NCBI RefSeq assembly: GCF_002234675.1
Contig: NC_019881.2
Coordinates: 14,679,825 to 14,743,824, forward strand
Length of the DNA stretch: 64,000 nucleotides
Reading direction: 5' to 3'
Origin: Oryzias latipes
Lineage: Eukaryota; Chordata; Actinopteri; Beloniformes; Adrianichthyidae
Under the pieces are notes generated by a model, which worked only from the letters and a program-made list of their open reading frames with translations, ran no database searches and was not told where the DNA came from. The translations under genes were made by a program, and so were the position numbers. Shown piece after piece: positions 48,201-60,110 of this stretch. Within the stretch, counting starts at the first letter, position 1. The number at the start of each line of letters is the position of its first letter.

Positions 48201-51200
48201 AGACTCGGTGAGGAAGAAAGAAAGGGTGAGGGCGGACACAGCGGAGACGATGTAAACTGACGGTCGTGAGACGGACTCCTAACGCAATGCAAGGAAAACC
48301 ACTGGGAATGCTTTCAATATTAATCAAAATTATTAATATTGTCAATTTGGGATTTAAAATAAAAAATCTTTGTTTTTATGATGAATCTTGTTTATTATTA
48401 TACCACAGATCAACAACAGAGTCGTTCCTTTAACAGACAATAAGCTCATTCTGGCATCACTTGCCAGCGGTAAACTGCTTGTTTGAGCAAGTTTAGTCTT
48501 TCTCCACTCCACCACTTTTTTAGGAAGTTACTGCCACTTTCGCAGTGCAACGAAGCAGATAGAACAGGAGATTATTTTTTCCAGTACTGCAGCACATACA
48601 AGTCCTTGTGTTAGTAATACACCCCACTTCTTCAGCTACATGACTTACAGGCTAGAACAGATTTGCCACCTGTTCACTTCTATGGAGGAAGTCAACTGTG
48701 TGTTTTTGCAATTCCTCTGAAAACTGGTTGTAAGCAGGTTAAGGCGGTTGCATTTTCCATTTGGAATAGACAGGAGTTTATACCTTTATGTGCTCTCGAC
48801 CAGTTTGTCGCGCCCCCCGGTGTAACCAAAGCTCGAAACTCACACCACCTTTTAGACGGGAGCAGCTTTAAAGAGGCCTCCAGCAATAATTTGCAGCGGC
48901 CACCAGAGAAAAGAGAATTTAGAGCAGTGGCCATGTGGGAATTTGATTTTAAAAAAGTGTCAGAATGACCTCAACATTCAGCATGGCTGGGTTTCAGCTT
49001 TGTTCTATACATGCAGTCTGTTTTTAATACTATGTGTTTTTTCAAAGTGAAGGTCAACCTTGCATCTTTCCTTTTTCATTACTTTCCCAGAAGACCTCTG
49101 TTTTCCTTGAGCAGCCACATCCCGCTGTGCGAGTTTACAGTTATTTACTGTATATATTCATCACTGCTATACTTTCAAACGCTTTAAACGAAGGAAGCAG
49201 CTGGAATTTGAACAAGGTTAAAGGACAGAACCACTGAACCTGTAATAAGTGCAAAAGCGTCAGGACATTCGATATTACCAAAATTGCACCCCAGCTTTTT
49301 CATTCTTTAAGATGATTGAGAGTGTGACAATGACTGGGCTAGAATTCCATGAAGCATGTCCACTGCCACTTCCCCCAACCGTCCCAAAGTTGAATTCCAA
49401 TTCTGTGCTTTATCTGCTCTCCGCTTGGTGCTTTAGCCCCCATTGTGCCATTGAAACATGACATCCGGACCGCATCAGCAGCGGAGTCCTTTTGTGTTTT
49501 TGCATTTACAGGAGCCCCATGCGACCTCCACCTTATGCTGCTATGTCAGACCTTGTTCCACAGATGTGGCCAGCTAATCTGCTCCCAGCGCCGCTACTGC
49601 GAGAAGGAACCAGCAGTTCTCTGCCTGTTCCTGAATGTCTGTTAGAGTTCATGAACAGAGCCCTGATCGGTCAGATGGAGCTAGCAGTTTTTTTTTTTCT
49701 TCTTGATAGGGATGCACAAACAGCTTTTATTACTAACTGTGGTGTGGGGATTTTTTTTTTAAAGAGAGAGCTGCAGTCGTAGAAGGCAAATTGGGCTGGC
49801 ATGATGTCTTTTTTTTAATATTCTTTTATGGAAAGTTTTTGGATATTGACCAAATTCTTTTTTACTTCCAAATTTTTAATGAGCGACTTTTCCTATTTCT
49901 AAATTGTGGACAAACATGTTTAAAAACCTATTCCGATGAAAAAGTGTTTTTAGCATGTTCTTGAGGAATTTTTCTTATGATAGATGATGTATATAAAGAA
50001 AATTGAGCTAAAATTTTCTCTTTTTTGTATTTTTTTATTTAAATCTATGTGAATAGACAAGGCAAGGCAAGTTTATTTGTATAGCACAATTCGTACACAA
50101 AGTAATTCAAGGTGCTTCACAAAACAGAAAAATGCATTAAAATCACAATACATCATAGAAATAATCAACGTAAAATTTACTTAAAAGAAAAGAAAAAAAA
50201 AAAGGAAAAATTTTTGAAAATTGATTTAAAAATAAAGGAAGGAAAGGAAAGAAAAGTGCAGATAGGACCTTTCAGTCATATACACGGCTAAACAGAAATG
50301 TTTTAAGTCTAGATTTGAACATGAACACAGAAGAGGCCTGTCTTACGCCTTCAGAGAGGCTGTTCCAGATTTTAGCTGCAGAATATTGAAACGCTGATTC
50401 CCCTTGTTTAGTTCTGACTCTGGGAATCAACAGGAGGCCGGCCCCTGAGGTCCTCAGAGTACGAGATGGTTCATATGGCACTAACATGTCAGATATGTAC
50501 TTTGGTGCTCGGCCATGGAGAGACTTGTACACAAGCAGAGCTGCTTTGAAGTCTATTCTTTGAGGTACAGGGAGCCAGTGCAGAGACCTGAGCACAGGAC
50601 TAATGTGATCATACTTCATATGATCATACTCGAGCAGCAGCATTCTGGATGTACTGAAGCTGTTTTACAGCTCGTTTGGAGAGGCCGGTGAGCAGGCCGT
50701 TACAGTAGTCTAACCTACTGGAGACAAATGCATGAATAAGTATCTCCAGGTCTGGCTTTGACACTATATTTTTGAATAAGGAGCAGAAGAAAAAATACCA
50801 GTAGAAAATGAGCTTTTTTGTGACAGAAAATACACACAAGCTTCCTGCTCCGCTCCATACCGATGGATCCACTTGGAGACGAATAGATCCACGTACGTCT
50901 TAAGCTTTGGATAGCTTCCAAATTGCTAGGCATTTTTGGTGCACCGCTAATGTAAGGATGGGGTTGAGAGGGACTGTAAGCTAGTGAGAGAGCGTCTAAA
51001 CAGCTGGATGATGGGTAATAAGGGGTAGGCTTACTTTGTGCCAACAGTCCCGCCCGCAACTCAGAAATGAATTTCTAATGAAGTCCTGCCGCTCTGCAGA
51101 AACAGTCTTAGATAATGACAGTTTTTTTTTTTTTTTTAGTTTGGCTAAACCATAATTAAAAGACCACTGCTTTTAAAATAGATCAGAAAATGATTGGATT

Positions 51201-54200
51201 GGGACTTTAATATTTTGTTTTGTTTTGGCTGTAGTCTGTGGCAACCTCCTCTTTGAATGACAGTCCTGTTTTGGGGGGGCCTCCAGGATCAAGGCACCTC
51301 AGACAGTAGGAGACTTCAGACCCAAATCTGTCTACATGCATGAATTAGCTCCCATTGAAAACAGATGGGCAAAAGTTTCTCTAATACTTTTACTGAAGTG
51401 TTTTTTTTGTTTTGAATTTCAGAAGTCGGCTTGCCTTTTCTGCTTAAAGCAAAAAGTAAAACGGTACTTTTACGTATTTTATGTTTTCTTTGTGTGAATC
51501 CTTTCGTCTGTTTAAGTGTACAGTTTAAATGCTAGTAGTCCATCGATATCATGAATAGCTTTATCAAAAAGTGCAACTCTCAATTGTCGCTTGTAGTCTT
51601 GTGCTCCAAAATGATAAACTTGACTGTAGTTCTTTTTTTCTTTTTACTTCCAAAAATAATATCAACCTAGCATTGTCTATAGTTTTTTGTTGTTCATACA
51701 ACTGACAACAAATCTTGTCTTTTGGGATTGCTCATTACTGCCTCAGATTTCGGCTGCTGTGTCGCCCACACTGGCTCGCTTTTTGTGTTCGTTAATGATC
51801 GTGTGATTCGTACGTGCGCGCACACAGCTCATGCGTGTGCGTTCACACCCTGCGTTTTCTTGCTTTTTCCACTGTTGATTCGGTGGGGGGGGGGAAGGGC
51901 TGAGAGGAGGAGCAGCTGAAGGATTCACATTTGATTGCTGTGGGTGGGCTCTCATCTCTCGCAAGCGAAGACAAAGAACTTGGCCTTTTCATTTTTGTGC
52001 CACTTCTCTTCTCACACGGGGAGGTGGCTGCCATTTTTTTTTCAAGGTTTGATTGTTGTGGAAGCCAAATCTTCAGTGTGAATTTGAATTAACTGTTGAG
52101 CACTCCATTAATTGGGTATGCTAATTATATGTGATGTGAAAGCTCTACGAGAGGCGTTTTTTAAAAGCCTTTGCTATAGTCTAAACCTCAAGATGTTCAG
52201 GTAACTAGAACAGACTTTACAAATGTCTGCTCTGTAGCTGCTATGGTTGTAGGTTTTGACCTTCAAGTTCCAAAGAAATATAAAATCTTTTTTATTGCTG
52301 TCAAGAAATCATGTCCGTCTTTTGAGAGAGGACAGCATTTCCCAGCTGTCACACATTCACATGAGGATTTTGGTGAGTTTAGAGGCCATATGTCCATTGA
52401 TATGTAAAACTAGCTTCAATGTTTTCTTCCCTGCAGCCCGCACACACCGCTTTTTCTCTCAATTCAGCCACAGAGTGTTTTAAACAGCACTGGGCGCTTT
52501 GAAAGGAGGCGCTTTAAGCCCAGATTTGCTCAGTAACTCCATACTTTGAGTCTTGCACATCGTATTTTTTTTTTAAATTCATCACATGTTTTGACTGAGA
52601 GTTATTATTTTGTGATGCGATACAGACCTGGTGGCTGGCTTTAAAGCTGCTCCAACCCATCCTCGTTTTTTATTTTTCTTTAAGCATTAGCCAGTTTGTC
52701 ATTTACCAAACCAATAAACCTCATTTATAAAAACACTTGAGCAATCAGGAAGTGTTGTATTTGTGCGTGGTAGGGATGACACCATCAACTGTATATGAAA
52801 ACTGGAGCGAGTGAGTGTGATGTCACCCATCGAAAATGGCTTACTTCTGAAATGCAGTAAATTCAGTCGCCATTTTTTTCACTGTACAGATGTTGCCATG
52901 TTGGAACCAGATGGCGACAGTAAGCATTGATTGGTCCAAGTCGGTCTGAGTCTACATTTCTATGGTAACCACTCTCACCAATCAGGAGTGAGCTTGTTGG
53001 AAAGGTCATCTGTCAGGAATGAGACCACAAGCTTTTATTGAGGGATCTGATTGGCCAGTTTACAACTTGAATAACTCGCAACAAAGAAACCATATCATGA
53101 TAAAAAAAATAGTATTAACAAGAACATGTCAACAAAAGCAAGCACCAAAGCAATAACCAAGCAAGAAAGGTTATTCTGACAAATTTAATCGACTAAGTAG
53201 TACCTTTTTTAGCTCTCAATAGAAGTCTATGGGATATTGGCTTCTTGGAGCCAGCGGGTACTTCCTGTACGGAATGGCAGGGGGGAGGAGTTAATCAGTC
53301 CAGTTCTCATATACAGTCAATGGAGTACACACATGTAAGCATAAGTCATAAAATACATTTAGTTTTAGCAGTTTGTTACAACATAAGTTAACATTTAAAA
53401 ATAATGTAACCACTGTTTGCGTCGGGATCCTGAAGGCTAATTTTCCACAGGGAAGGAAGAACGTTTTAGCTTCGAGGTGCTCCTGAAAGAGTAGGATTGG
53501 AGGGGTGTGTGAGCGTGGCTGGCTGCTAACCACTGCTGGGAAGAACGGCATTTGTTTTTGTTGCGGAGTTGATTAAATCACTCTCAGGACGGGGGAATGG
53601 TTACTGTGCTGCACTAGCTGCCTCTGTTCTCAGGCAGCAGTATGCACTGGAGGTCATCACACTGTAATCCTCCTGGGCTCAGCGCGGTGCACAAAGTTGA
53701 ATACGCACACATTGAAACACAAGATCGGACTTTGAACAGTCAAAGAAGCGCATCAAAGCAGGGCTCTGTTTGTCTGAGCCAACATTGTCACTATTTTTTC
53801 TAGATTTTCTGTCATTATTTGTCAGAACTCTATCGTAGTCTTAGGGTATGTTATTTTCTTCTAAAGATCAGCCTGTGCATTACTATTTCCTTTTTTGTTT
53901 TGTAGAGGAAACCTACATATCACCTCCACCCCAAGGACAGCTGCTATATTTCCTGTCTTTCACTTGCAAAGGCTTTCATTGTACAAACTGCTCGCAGTTG
54001 CTTTCTGTGTTGGGGAAGGAGGTAGAGATGCATGACTGCTCCACCGCTTTATCAAAAGAAGTGTTTCCTCCTTTACCGAAAAATCAAACGGATCTAAACC
54101 TTCTTTTTGACATCAATCTCTTAGCGGGGTTTGCAGCTTAAAAGAGAAGGTTAAATCGACTTTATTGTTGCTCTTTCTTCTTTTTCAACAATAAAATTGG

Positions 54201-57200
54201 ATTGACTTGGTTTGGATTGACAATAAACAAGAAAAGCATATCTTCAACTCATAAATATTTTTGGTCAATACGTGTAAAAATAAATGAGGCTAGCTTACTT
54301 GCTCCACAGCAATGATGGTATTCACAGCTTGTGCTTCCTCTGCCTCATTGTCCTTTAGCTTCTCCTAGGATCTTTTTTTTCCCTTTATGTTTGTTTCTGT
54401 TTGCAGCATCACTTTTAATCATGTTTTCTAACTCTTTTTGCTGTCGGTTGGGCTTGTTTTAAATTTTTATTCATTTATTTATGAATTACTTCTGATTCTC
54501 CTGCTGAATTAGAATTTCCAGGAATGTTGATGGTTCTCTGGTAGCTTTCTTGGTTTAGATTTTTCCATTAGTGTCAGATTGACTCTCTGCTTGTCAGTAC
54601 ACTTATTTAGTACAAATGCCTCACATCTGTTTTAGCATATGGCTCAAAGATGAAGTGTTATACTGAATTTTAGAAAAGAGTCAAAGCGCTGCTACATTCG
54701 TTTATAAATCTAATTATTACAAACCATAAAAAAGAAGGAAAGTTTGATCTTTTTTTCATGCCTTTCTCTTCAAATGCAGCAAAGAAAGACAGGAAAGTGC
54801 TTTGAAACAAGCCTTGTTTTCATTACCAAGTTGACACACAGACTTCCTGACTGTAGTGTTTGCTTGTGCGTGACACTATATTGTTGAACAGAGAGCTGTT
54901 TCAGATTCTCCATGATGTTTGTTTTCCATACTTGGAAGGCGGTTAGCCGGGCTATGATATTTTCATCCTGGGTCAAACTGGGAGATTGTCCTGACTTGAC
55001 CAGAAGGAAAACAAGACGCGCTCAGACAGCAACCGTAAATGCCATTTACTGCATACTTTTGTATTTTAGAACTCAAAAGTTCTCAGAGCTAAAGTAAAAG
55101 TAAAAAGTAAAAACAGTCAGGAGAAACCGCACTTTAGTCTTAAATTAAACAAATTCAGCTAAAAAGACAGCTGATGGTTTGGATAAATGGATCATTGGAA
55201 AGATGTTTTGTTGAAGTATTCCAAACCCATTTCAATTCAGTGTGTTGGGATGGATGAGACCATTGTACTCATGCATGCTAATGATGTTTTTAGTTGTCAA
55301 CTCGAATGTCAATTTTTTTATCTATAAAAGATGTCTTGCAAAATAAACAAATACATTCCAATCTGTATAAAATAGGAGAGGAGCTGAATAAAAGGATGTG
55401 GGAAAATATTGGTTTTAAACAGTCCTATAAATGCAAAGTAATATGTTAATGTTTAACCAACACAATTTTTTTTTTTTTACTTAAACTCTTTAGTATTGAA
55501 ACATTCCATTTGTTTTGTTTTTTTCAGTAATTTCAGCTAAATCTGGATTTTTTTTTTTCATGGCTTTCATGTCGATTCTTTAAATTCCTACTCTGATCAT
55601 CTTTTCATTTATTTTAAATGCATTCATTATGATCACGGTATGTTGTTTTTAGCCAAAAGTCTAAAAATCTGTGTTGTTTTCTTGGACAGAGTTTCTGCAG
55701 AGCAGCAAGGAGGTCATTAGAAATTTACTACCAAATTGTGGTGCGGAGCAAGGCTGCCCTCAGCGAGGTTGTTGGCCACCCAGAGTATCATCTTCATGAC
55801 ATAAATCTCCATTTCACAACAATGATTCACAACAATTTGAATGAAGAAATTTGATTTGTCCGTCATCAGAATAATGCTCCAAGAACACATTAAAAACACG
55901 TACATAATACATGTTTCTTTAGAAATGTAATCCATCTTGCATCAAACAGCCACACAAAAGCGCTCTCTCCTTCTAACAGATCTTTTCATACTAAAGTAAT
56001 GAAGCTTTTGTCAAAAGTGACTTGTTATTTACAGAGTAGAAAAGAGGCGGGCTGGATGCCTCACATCTGAAAGAAAAACACAAGATGTGTCACATCTAAG
56101 AAAATGAATCACCTAGGGCCTCTCAAGTGAGGAAGGTGGCATATTCCTGTTTTTCTCTATTGTTGATAGTTATTTCATTCTCTGTTAATGGCGGGCGGAA
56201 CTTAATTTAGCAAATAAAATGACGAGACTCACTGTTCTTTGAGTGTTTTAGCATGCTGAGGTGCAGGATGTAGAACCTCTGCATGCATTGTGACAAGAAC
56301 CTCTTTGAAGGCAGGCCTAGCAGTTTCTTTCCCATGAGCCCAAGATGAAGGTTGTACTTGTGGTGCCTGTGATTATTTTGCATCTTTGCACTGTTTTTTT
56401 TTTTTTCTTTTTAAGCCTCAGAATGTCTCCTCTACCTCAACGCAAAACGTTTGGTAAATGACACTTTTGTGAAGCCAGGGGCTGAGTCTACATTCAGCAG
56501 ACTCAGCCACAACCTAAAATAACCTCCAGTTTGACTTAACCCTACGTTGTCTCTGATGCTCCTAATAGGAGGTGGTCTCTGTCAGATCTGACAAACGGGC
56601 TCAAACTACAGCAGAGGAAAAAAAAAAACACTTTATTAGCTCAACTGCAACACATTTCTGAAAACTTAGTCTGCTATGAGATTTTGTTGGCATTCAGTTT
56701 GTCAGTGTGTTCAAAAGAAACATGCTATTGTAGAGATTCAACTATAAGTTTGTGTGGAAATGAGATTTATGTTTACTAGTTAATTAATCTTTTTTTTTTT
56801 TTCATTGATCTTTAACCATTTCCTGAATCGGAAAAGATTTTATGCATTTTCAGGATCAAAGAAATTGTCTTTTTTTTCCTTTCTTGTACAGACATTCTTT
56901 TGGCAAATACACTTTTAGCACATTCCTGTAAAAGTCAACAGTATTAGAATTTAACAATCACAGCCACGATTAAAAAAAAAAACAATTCTTAAAGCAGGAG
57001 CTAGATTATCACCATGTGTTCCCTCTTATCGTCTGTTATTTCTCCATTTGTACCTGCACCATTCTTCTTTAACAGTCTTCTAGCATTGAGAGCAAGCATG
57101 AAGTCACCATCCTCAGTGGCCTCAATGAATTTGTAGTGAAGTTTTTTGGACCACAAGGAAGTAAGCGCTTCTCTTTTTCCAATTTATGTCTGCTTTTTGA

Positions 57201-60110
57201 TTCAGTATTTCCCTGTGGAACCATTTAAAATGTACGTTTTTTTTTTTACGTTTAGGTTAAAAAATTGTCAGCCATTTACAATTACAAGCTCTTGTTTTGT
57301 CATCTCACTACGGTAAAAATGTTTTAAAAGGTAAATGGTTAAAATGCCTTTATGATATGCTGGTGTGCGGACACGCAGGTCCATGTACATTTATCTTTAA
57401 GTGTTCCATCTGCAGCTATGCATTTTCCTGTCAACCCGCAGTTTTACCTCTTTGATGTGGAAAAAAATTAAGGAAAAATCTGTGGGTTTAAATGCATAGC
57501 AGTCGAAGATCCACAGAGGTGAAGTGCTTTGCTGAATTCTAAAGAAAATTGACTCTACAGCCTCTAAATCCACTGGAATGCATGAAGGGTGGAATAGAAG
57601 TGTATCAGCTGCACTTCAGAGGGCAACTTTATAATCTGTGGTCCTCTGCTTGTGCACAGCGCCGTATGAGGGAGGAGTGTGGAAAGTACGAGTAGATCTT
57701 CCTGATAAATACCCATTCAAATCACCTTCAATAGGTAGGGGCTTTAGTTCACACCTGTCACAGTGTCCGTTTGGATTCTTACTGCGCTCACATTTGCTCT
57801 TGTGTGTTTTTTAGGATTCATGAACAAGATTTTTCATCCCAACATTGATGAAGCGTAAGTTGAAAACAACTGTTTTTAGTCGCATGTTTCTGATATACCA
57901 TGGTTGGAAGGTCATGCCTCACATAGATGGAGAAACTAAATAAAGGACCTCCTTCCTGTATTTACTAAACGCCTTCATTTCTGATAGTATAAAAAATATT
58001 CTTTCAGGGTTTTTTTTTCTATTCACGGTGATGCTAAATTAAGTAAAGTCTTGGATTTAATGGTACATTCCAAATGAAGCGAGTGATACTTTTAAAATAC
58101 CTCACTTTTTAGAGTTTAAGTGTCTAAAATTATGCCTGATTTTAAAAGATCTTCTTTCATTATTATTTAGAAATATGTATTACTTGTTGCATTTTATTTA
58201 TTTATTTATTTATTTGGTTAAAATTTCTACTCAGTAAAATGGGATTTTCTTAGTATTTTTATTTCTATTTGTTTACTGCTTTTATACAAACTCAGTTGCA
58301 ACTGATGTGTATCGATGGCACAATTTACCACACTTGGATGGGAAATTGCTAAATATTAAAGCTGACTGGCAGCTTATATGTAAATTAGATAAGGATCAGT
58401 TCAAGTATAGCCAGAATTTTTTTGCTGTAATGTATTTAAAGCATCGTTTGCTGCAACAGCTTGTTTGCTTCTGTTAAGAAAACTTTGCATCATCATCACA
58501 CACACACAAACACACACACACACTCGCTCCCCTCAGGCCTGCTAATTCACTTTTCCTCTCTGCTTCCCAGGTCAGGAACGGTGTGCTTAGATGTCATTAA
58601 CCAGACATGGACAGCACTTTACGGTGAGTGGACTGTGAACATGCTCCTCCTCTGAAGGGGCTGTGATAATAATAAGCACAAAAAAAGAAAATTGAGCCCA
58701 TTACACTGCGGTGCACTTATGGTTCTAACCTGCTTACTGAGCAGAAAAGTCAAGATCCAGTCCTGATTTACTGCCCTGTCTGCTGTAAGAGACATGCTCT
58801 CACTAGCATCAATGGTATCATCAATTCTCTGTTGGTTCTCAAATGTTTGTTCATATTGCTCTTAATGTTCTGATCATATCATCTCCATCCGGTATAAATG
58901 ATCATAAAGAAGTGATTGTAAGATGTTATCAGGAGTTTAAAATCTAAAAATGTCGTTGCAACATGTTTCATAGTTTACCTGTATTTTATTTACCTGTATT
59001 TGTAGAATCGTAACAGAATAGTTGACAATAATCGACTGAATATCTGCACGCCTCACTAATTTAAGACCGTAATGCTTATTTAATTTCATGAAACATAGGA
59101 GGAATCTGGTTAATTGGTGAAACGTATGAACAATTATTTAGATAACCAAGTCAACTAAACTCTTGAAATCACTGAATCTGTTGTATATTTCCTCCTCTGT
59201 GTCTCTTTGGAACAATTCTGCCAAGCCAAGCATATTCATGCTTTTGCATAGACTTTTTCTCTCGAATGCGCGTGTCTGAGCCCTTTGTGAATGCAGCATA
59301 AGTGGCACCCACGGCCAAACAATGCAAAACAACGCGACTCATACTCTGGAAAATATGATGCTACATTTAAAATGTCTAAATCATAAGTTTATGCATTCTC
59401 TTATGTTGTAGTATTCTCATGTGTACAATAATTCTGTACTAAAAAAGTGGGAGTAACTGATTTATGAGGTAACTTATAGTGTAAACAAAGGTAACTTGAA
59501 ACATCAGCATTTTATGGTTTCTTCTTTAGCTTCAGAAATGCATAGTATGAACAAAAAGAATAACAATAATACAATAAAAACTCCTAAAGTTTCTAGATTT
59601 GTGATCTTTATTCTGGTTTGTCTTTTTGTAACATTTATATTAACTTATTCATCCTGTTAATTATCTTTATAATCCATTGTTTCAGTTGATATTAAAACAA
59701 TCGTTCTAAATGTTCATAAGAAGACATGTCTGTCTGATTATTGTTTTTATCTGGAAAAATCCTTTTTCTGTTTTTGCTCAGATCTGACCAACATCTTTGA
59801 GTCGTTTCTGCCCCAACTGCTTGCTTACCCAAACCCCATCGACCCCCTGAACGGCGACGCAGCAGCCATGTACCTCCATCGGCCTGAGGAGTACAAGCAG
59901 AAAATCAAAGGTTTGCCTTCCCAGCTGCCAGTAGCTGCCCCCACAAAAAAACAATCTTGTAAAAACGATTTGTCTTTTCCTCTAGAGTACATCCAGAAAT
60001 ATGCAACAGAGGAAGCTCTGAAGGAGCAGGAAGAGGGAGCAGGCGATTCTTCATCTGAAAGCTCCATGTCTGATTTCTCAGAAGATGAGGCCCAGGACAT
60101 GGAGTTGTAG
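45210..60110 (+). CDS. ube2h: Ubiquitin-conjugating enzyme E2 H
   Basis: Seven exons: 45210-45262, 57084-57160, 57660-57734, 57815-57854, 58571-58623, 59782-59910, 59986-60110; 552 bases, 183 aa, exactly the human length. The UBC fold carries the HPN motif at residues 76-78 and the catalytic cysteine at residue 87 (SGTVCLDV), which forms the thioester with ubiquitin. The C-terminus is a serine- and acid-rich tail ([20 protein letters not shown]) characteristic of this E2. UBE2H is the dedicated E2 partner of the CTLH/GID ligase MAEA-RMND5 and is important in erythroid maturation. The protein is nearly identical to human; visible differences include Ser for Gly near residue 29 and Phe for Tyr near 39. 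Intron 1 is 11.8 kb and has U12-type ends. Confidence 0.97.
46530..46965 (+). repeat. Family A TIR repeat, copy 4 (ube2h intron 1)
   Basis: It shares CTTATGATGGAGGACATATG, CAAGCTCCCTGCTCTGCTCC, GATGCATCCACTTG, GCTGGCATCTGGCTC, CTGGATAGCTCC and AAGGGCTGTAAGTTAGC with the other copies. The right third of the element is missing or unrecognisable. Confidence 0.6.
47060..47240. repeat. AT-only palindromic tract
   Basis: This is a run of TATTATAATAAGTAT and complementary AATAAGTATAAT words that can fold back on itself, ending in AAAATTATAAAAATATAA. It directly abuts the 3' side of the minus-strand SINE at 47240-47452 and may be an expanded SINE tail. Confidence 0.6.
47240..47452 (-). mobile_element. 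tRNA-derived SINE
   Basis: Read on the minus strand, the head is tRNA-like: GGGTAGCTCGGTTGGTAAGG holds the A box (47426-47441) and GGTTCGATTC the B box (about 47387-47398), about 30 bases apart. A roughly 130-base body follows, ending AATTTCCCTTGGTGGGATTA and then an AT-rich tail. That tail resembles the 3' ends of fish LINEs, as expected for a SINE that borrows a partner's machinery. It lies antisense in ube2h intron 1. Confidence 0.75.
48295..48335 (+). repeat. Family A fragment
   Basis: AAACCACTGGGAATGCTTTC matches the GACCACTGGGAACGCTTTTC block of family A. Only about 40 bases are recognisable, so this is a tentative relic. Confidence 0.3.
49918..51215 (+). repeat. Family A TIR repeat, copy 5, split by a LINE
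   Basis: The left part, 49918-50055, starts TTTAAAAACCTATTCCGATG and runs to ATCTATGTGAATAG. The right part, about 50790-51215, resumes at TTGTGACAGAAAATACACAC and CAAGCTTCCTGCTCCGCTCC, and ends GATTGGATTGGGACTTTAA. Between them lies a minus-strand LINE fragment. Together the two outer parts make one of the fullest copies of the family. Confidence 0.7.
50056..50790 (-). mobile_element. 5'-truncated L2-like LINE inside repeat A
   Basis: On the minus strand the reverse transcriptase C-terminal region is visible: [29 protein letters not shown], then [36 protein letters not shown] and [10 protein letters not shown]. These are hallmark words of fish L2/Maui-type non-LTR elements. The two parts lie in different frames, so it is inactive. 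The 3' end is GTGCTATACAAATAAACTTG followed by GCCTTGCC repeats. Everything upstream of the finger region of the RT is missing, a normal 5' truncation. Confidence 0.85.
52783..53323. mobile_element. Family B element with terminal inverted repeats
   Basis: The left terminus CATCAACTGTATATGAAAAC and the right terminus, which read in reverse complement is CATTGACTGTATATGAGAAC, are inverted repeats of 23 bases with three mismatches, both ending in CTGG. The 540-base interior has no coding capacity. A second, partial copy lies at 20350-20640. It is a non-autonomous DNA transposon (MITE) by structure; the superfamily is not assigned. Confidence 0.7.
55575..55745 (-). repeat. Family A TIR repeat, copy 6, inverted and partial
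   Basis: On the plus strand it begins TTTAAATTCCTACTCTGATC and runs through ATCTTTTCATTTATTTT, TTTTTAGCCAAAAGTC and TTTCTGCAGAGCAGCAAGG to TCATTAGAAATTTACTACC. This is the reverse complement of the right third of the other copies and gives the clearest view of the right terminus. Confidence 0.6.
58185..58215. repeat. ube2h: (TTTA)n microsatellite
   Basis: About six TTTA units in ube2h intron 4. Simple repeat only. Confidence 0.8.
58494..58524. repeat. ube2h: (CA)n microsatellite
   Basis: An interrupted CA run close to the 3' end of ube2h intron 4, about 50 bases before exon 5. Confidence 0.85.

Larger units (their letters stand above)
45263..57083 (+). other. ube2h: U12-type GT-AG intron 1 of ube2h, 11.8 kb
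   Basis: The intron opens GTATCCTTTTTC and closes TTCTTTAACAGTCTTCTAG. TTCTTTAAC differs by one base from the TTCCTTAAC branch site and its branch A lies about 12 bases before the exon. The borders give VVKL-IESKHEV in frame. Inside lie family A and B repeats, a LINE, a SINE and AT palindromes; no coding exon of another gene is seen. Confidence 0.85.

Noticed and set aside
50466-50488. TATGGCACTAACATG, similar to the start of miR-183
   Set aside because: Only the first nine bases match, and the segment is coding remnant of the L2-like LINE.
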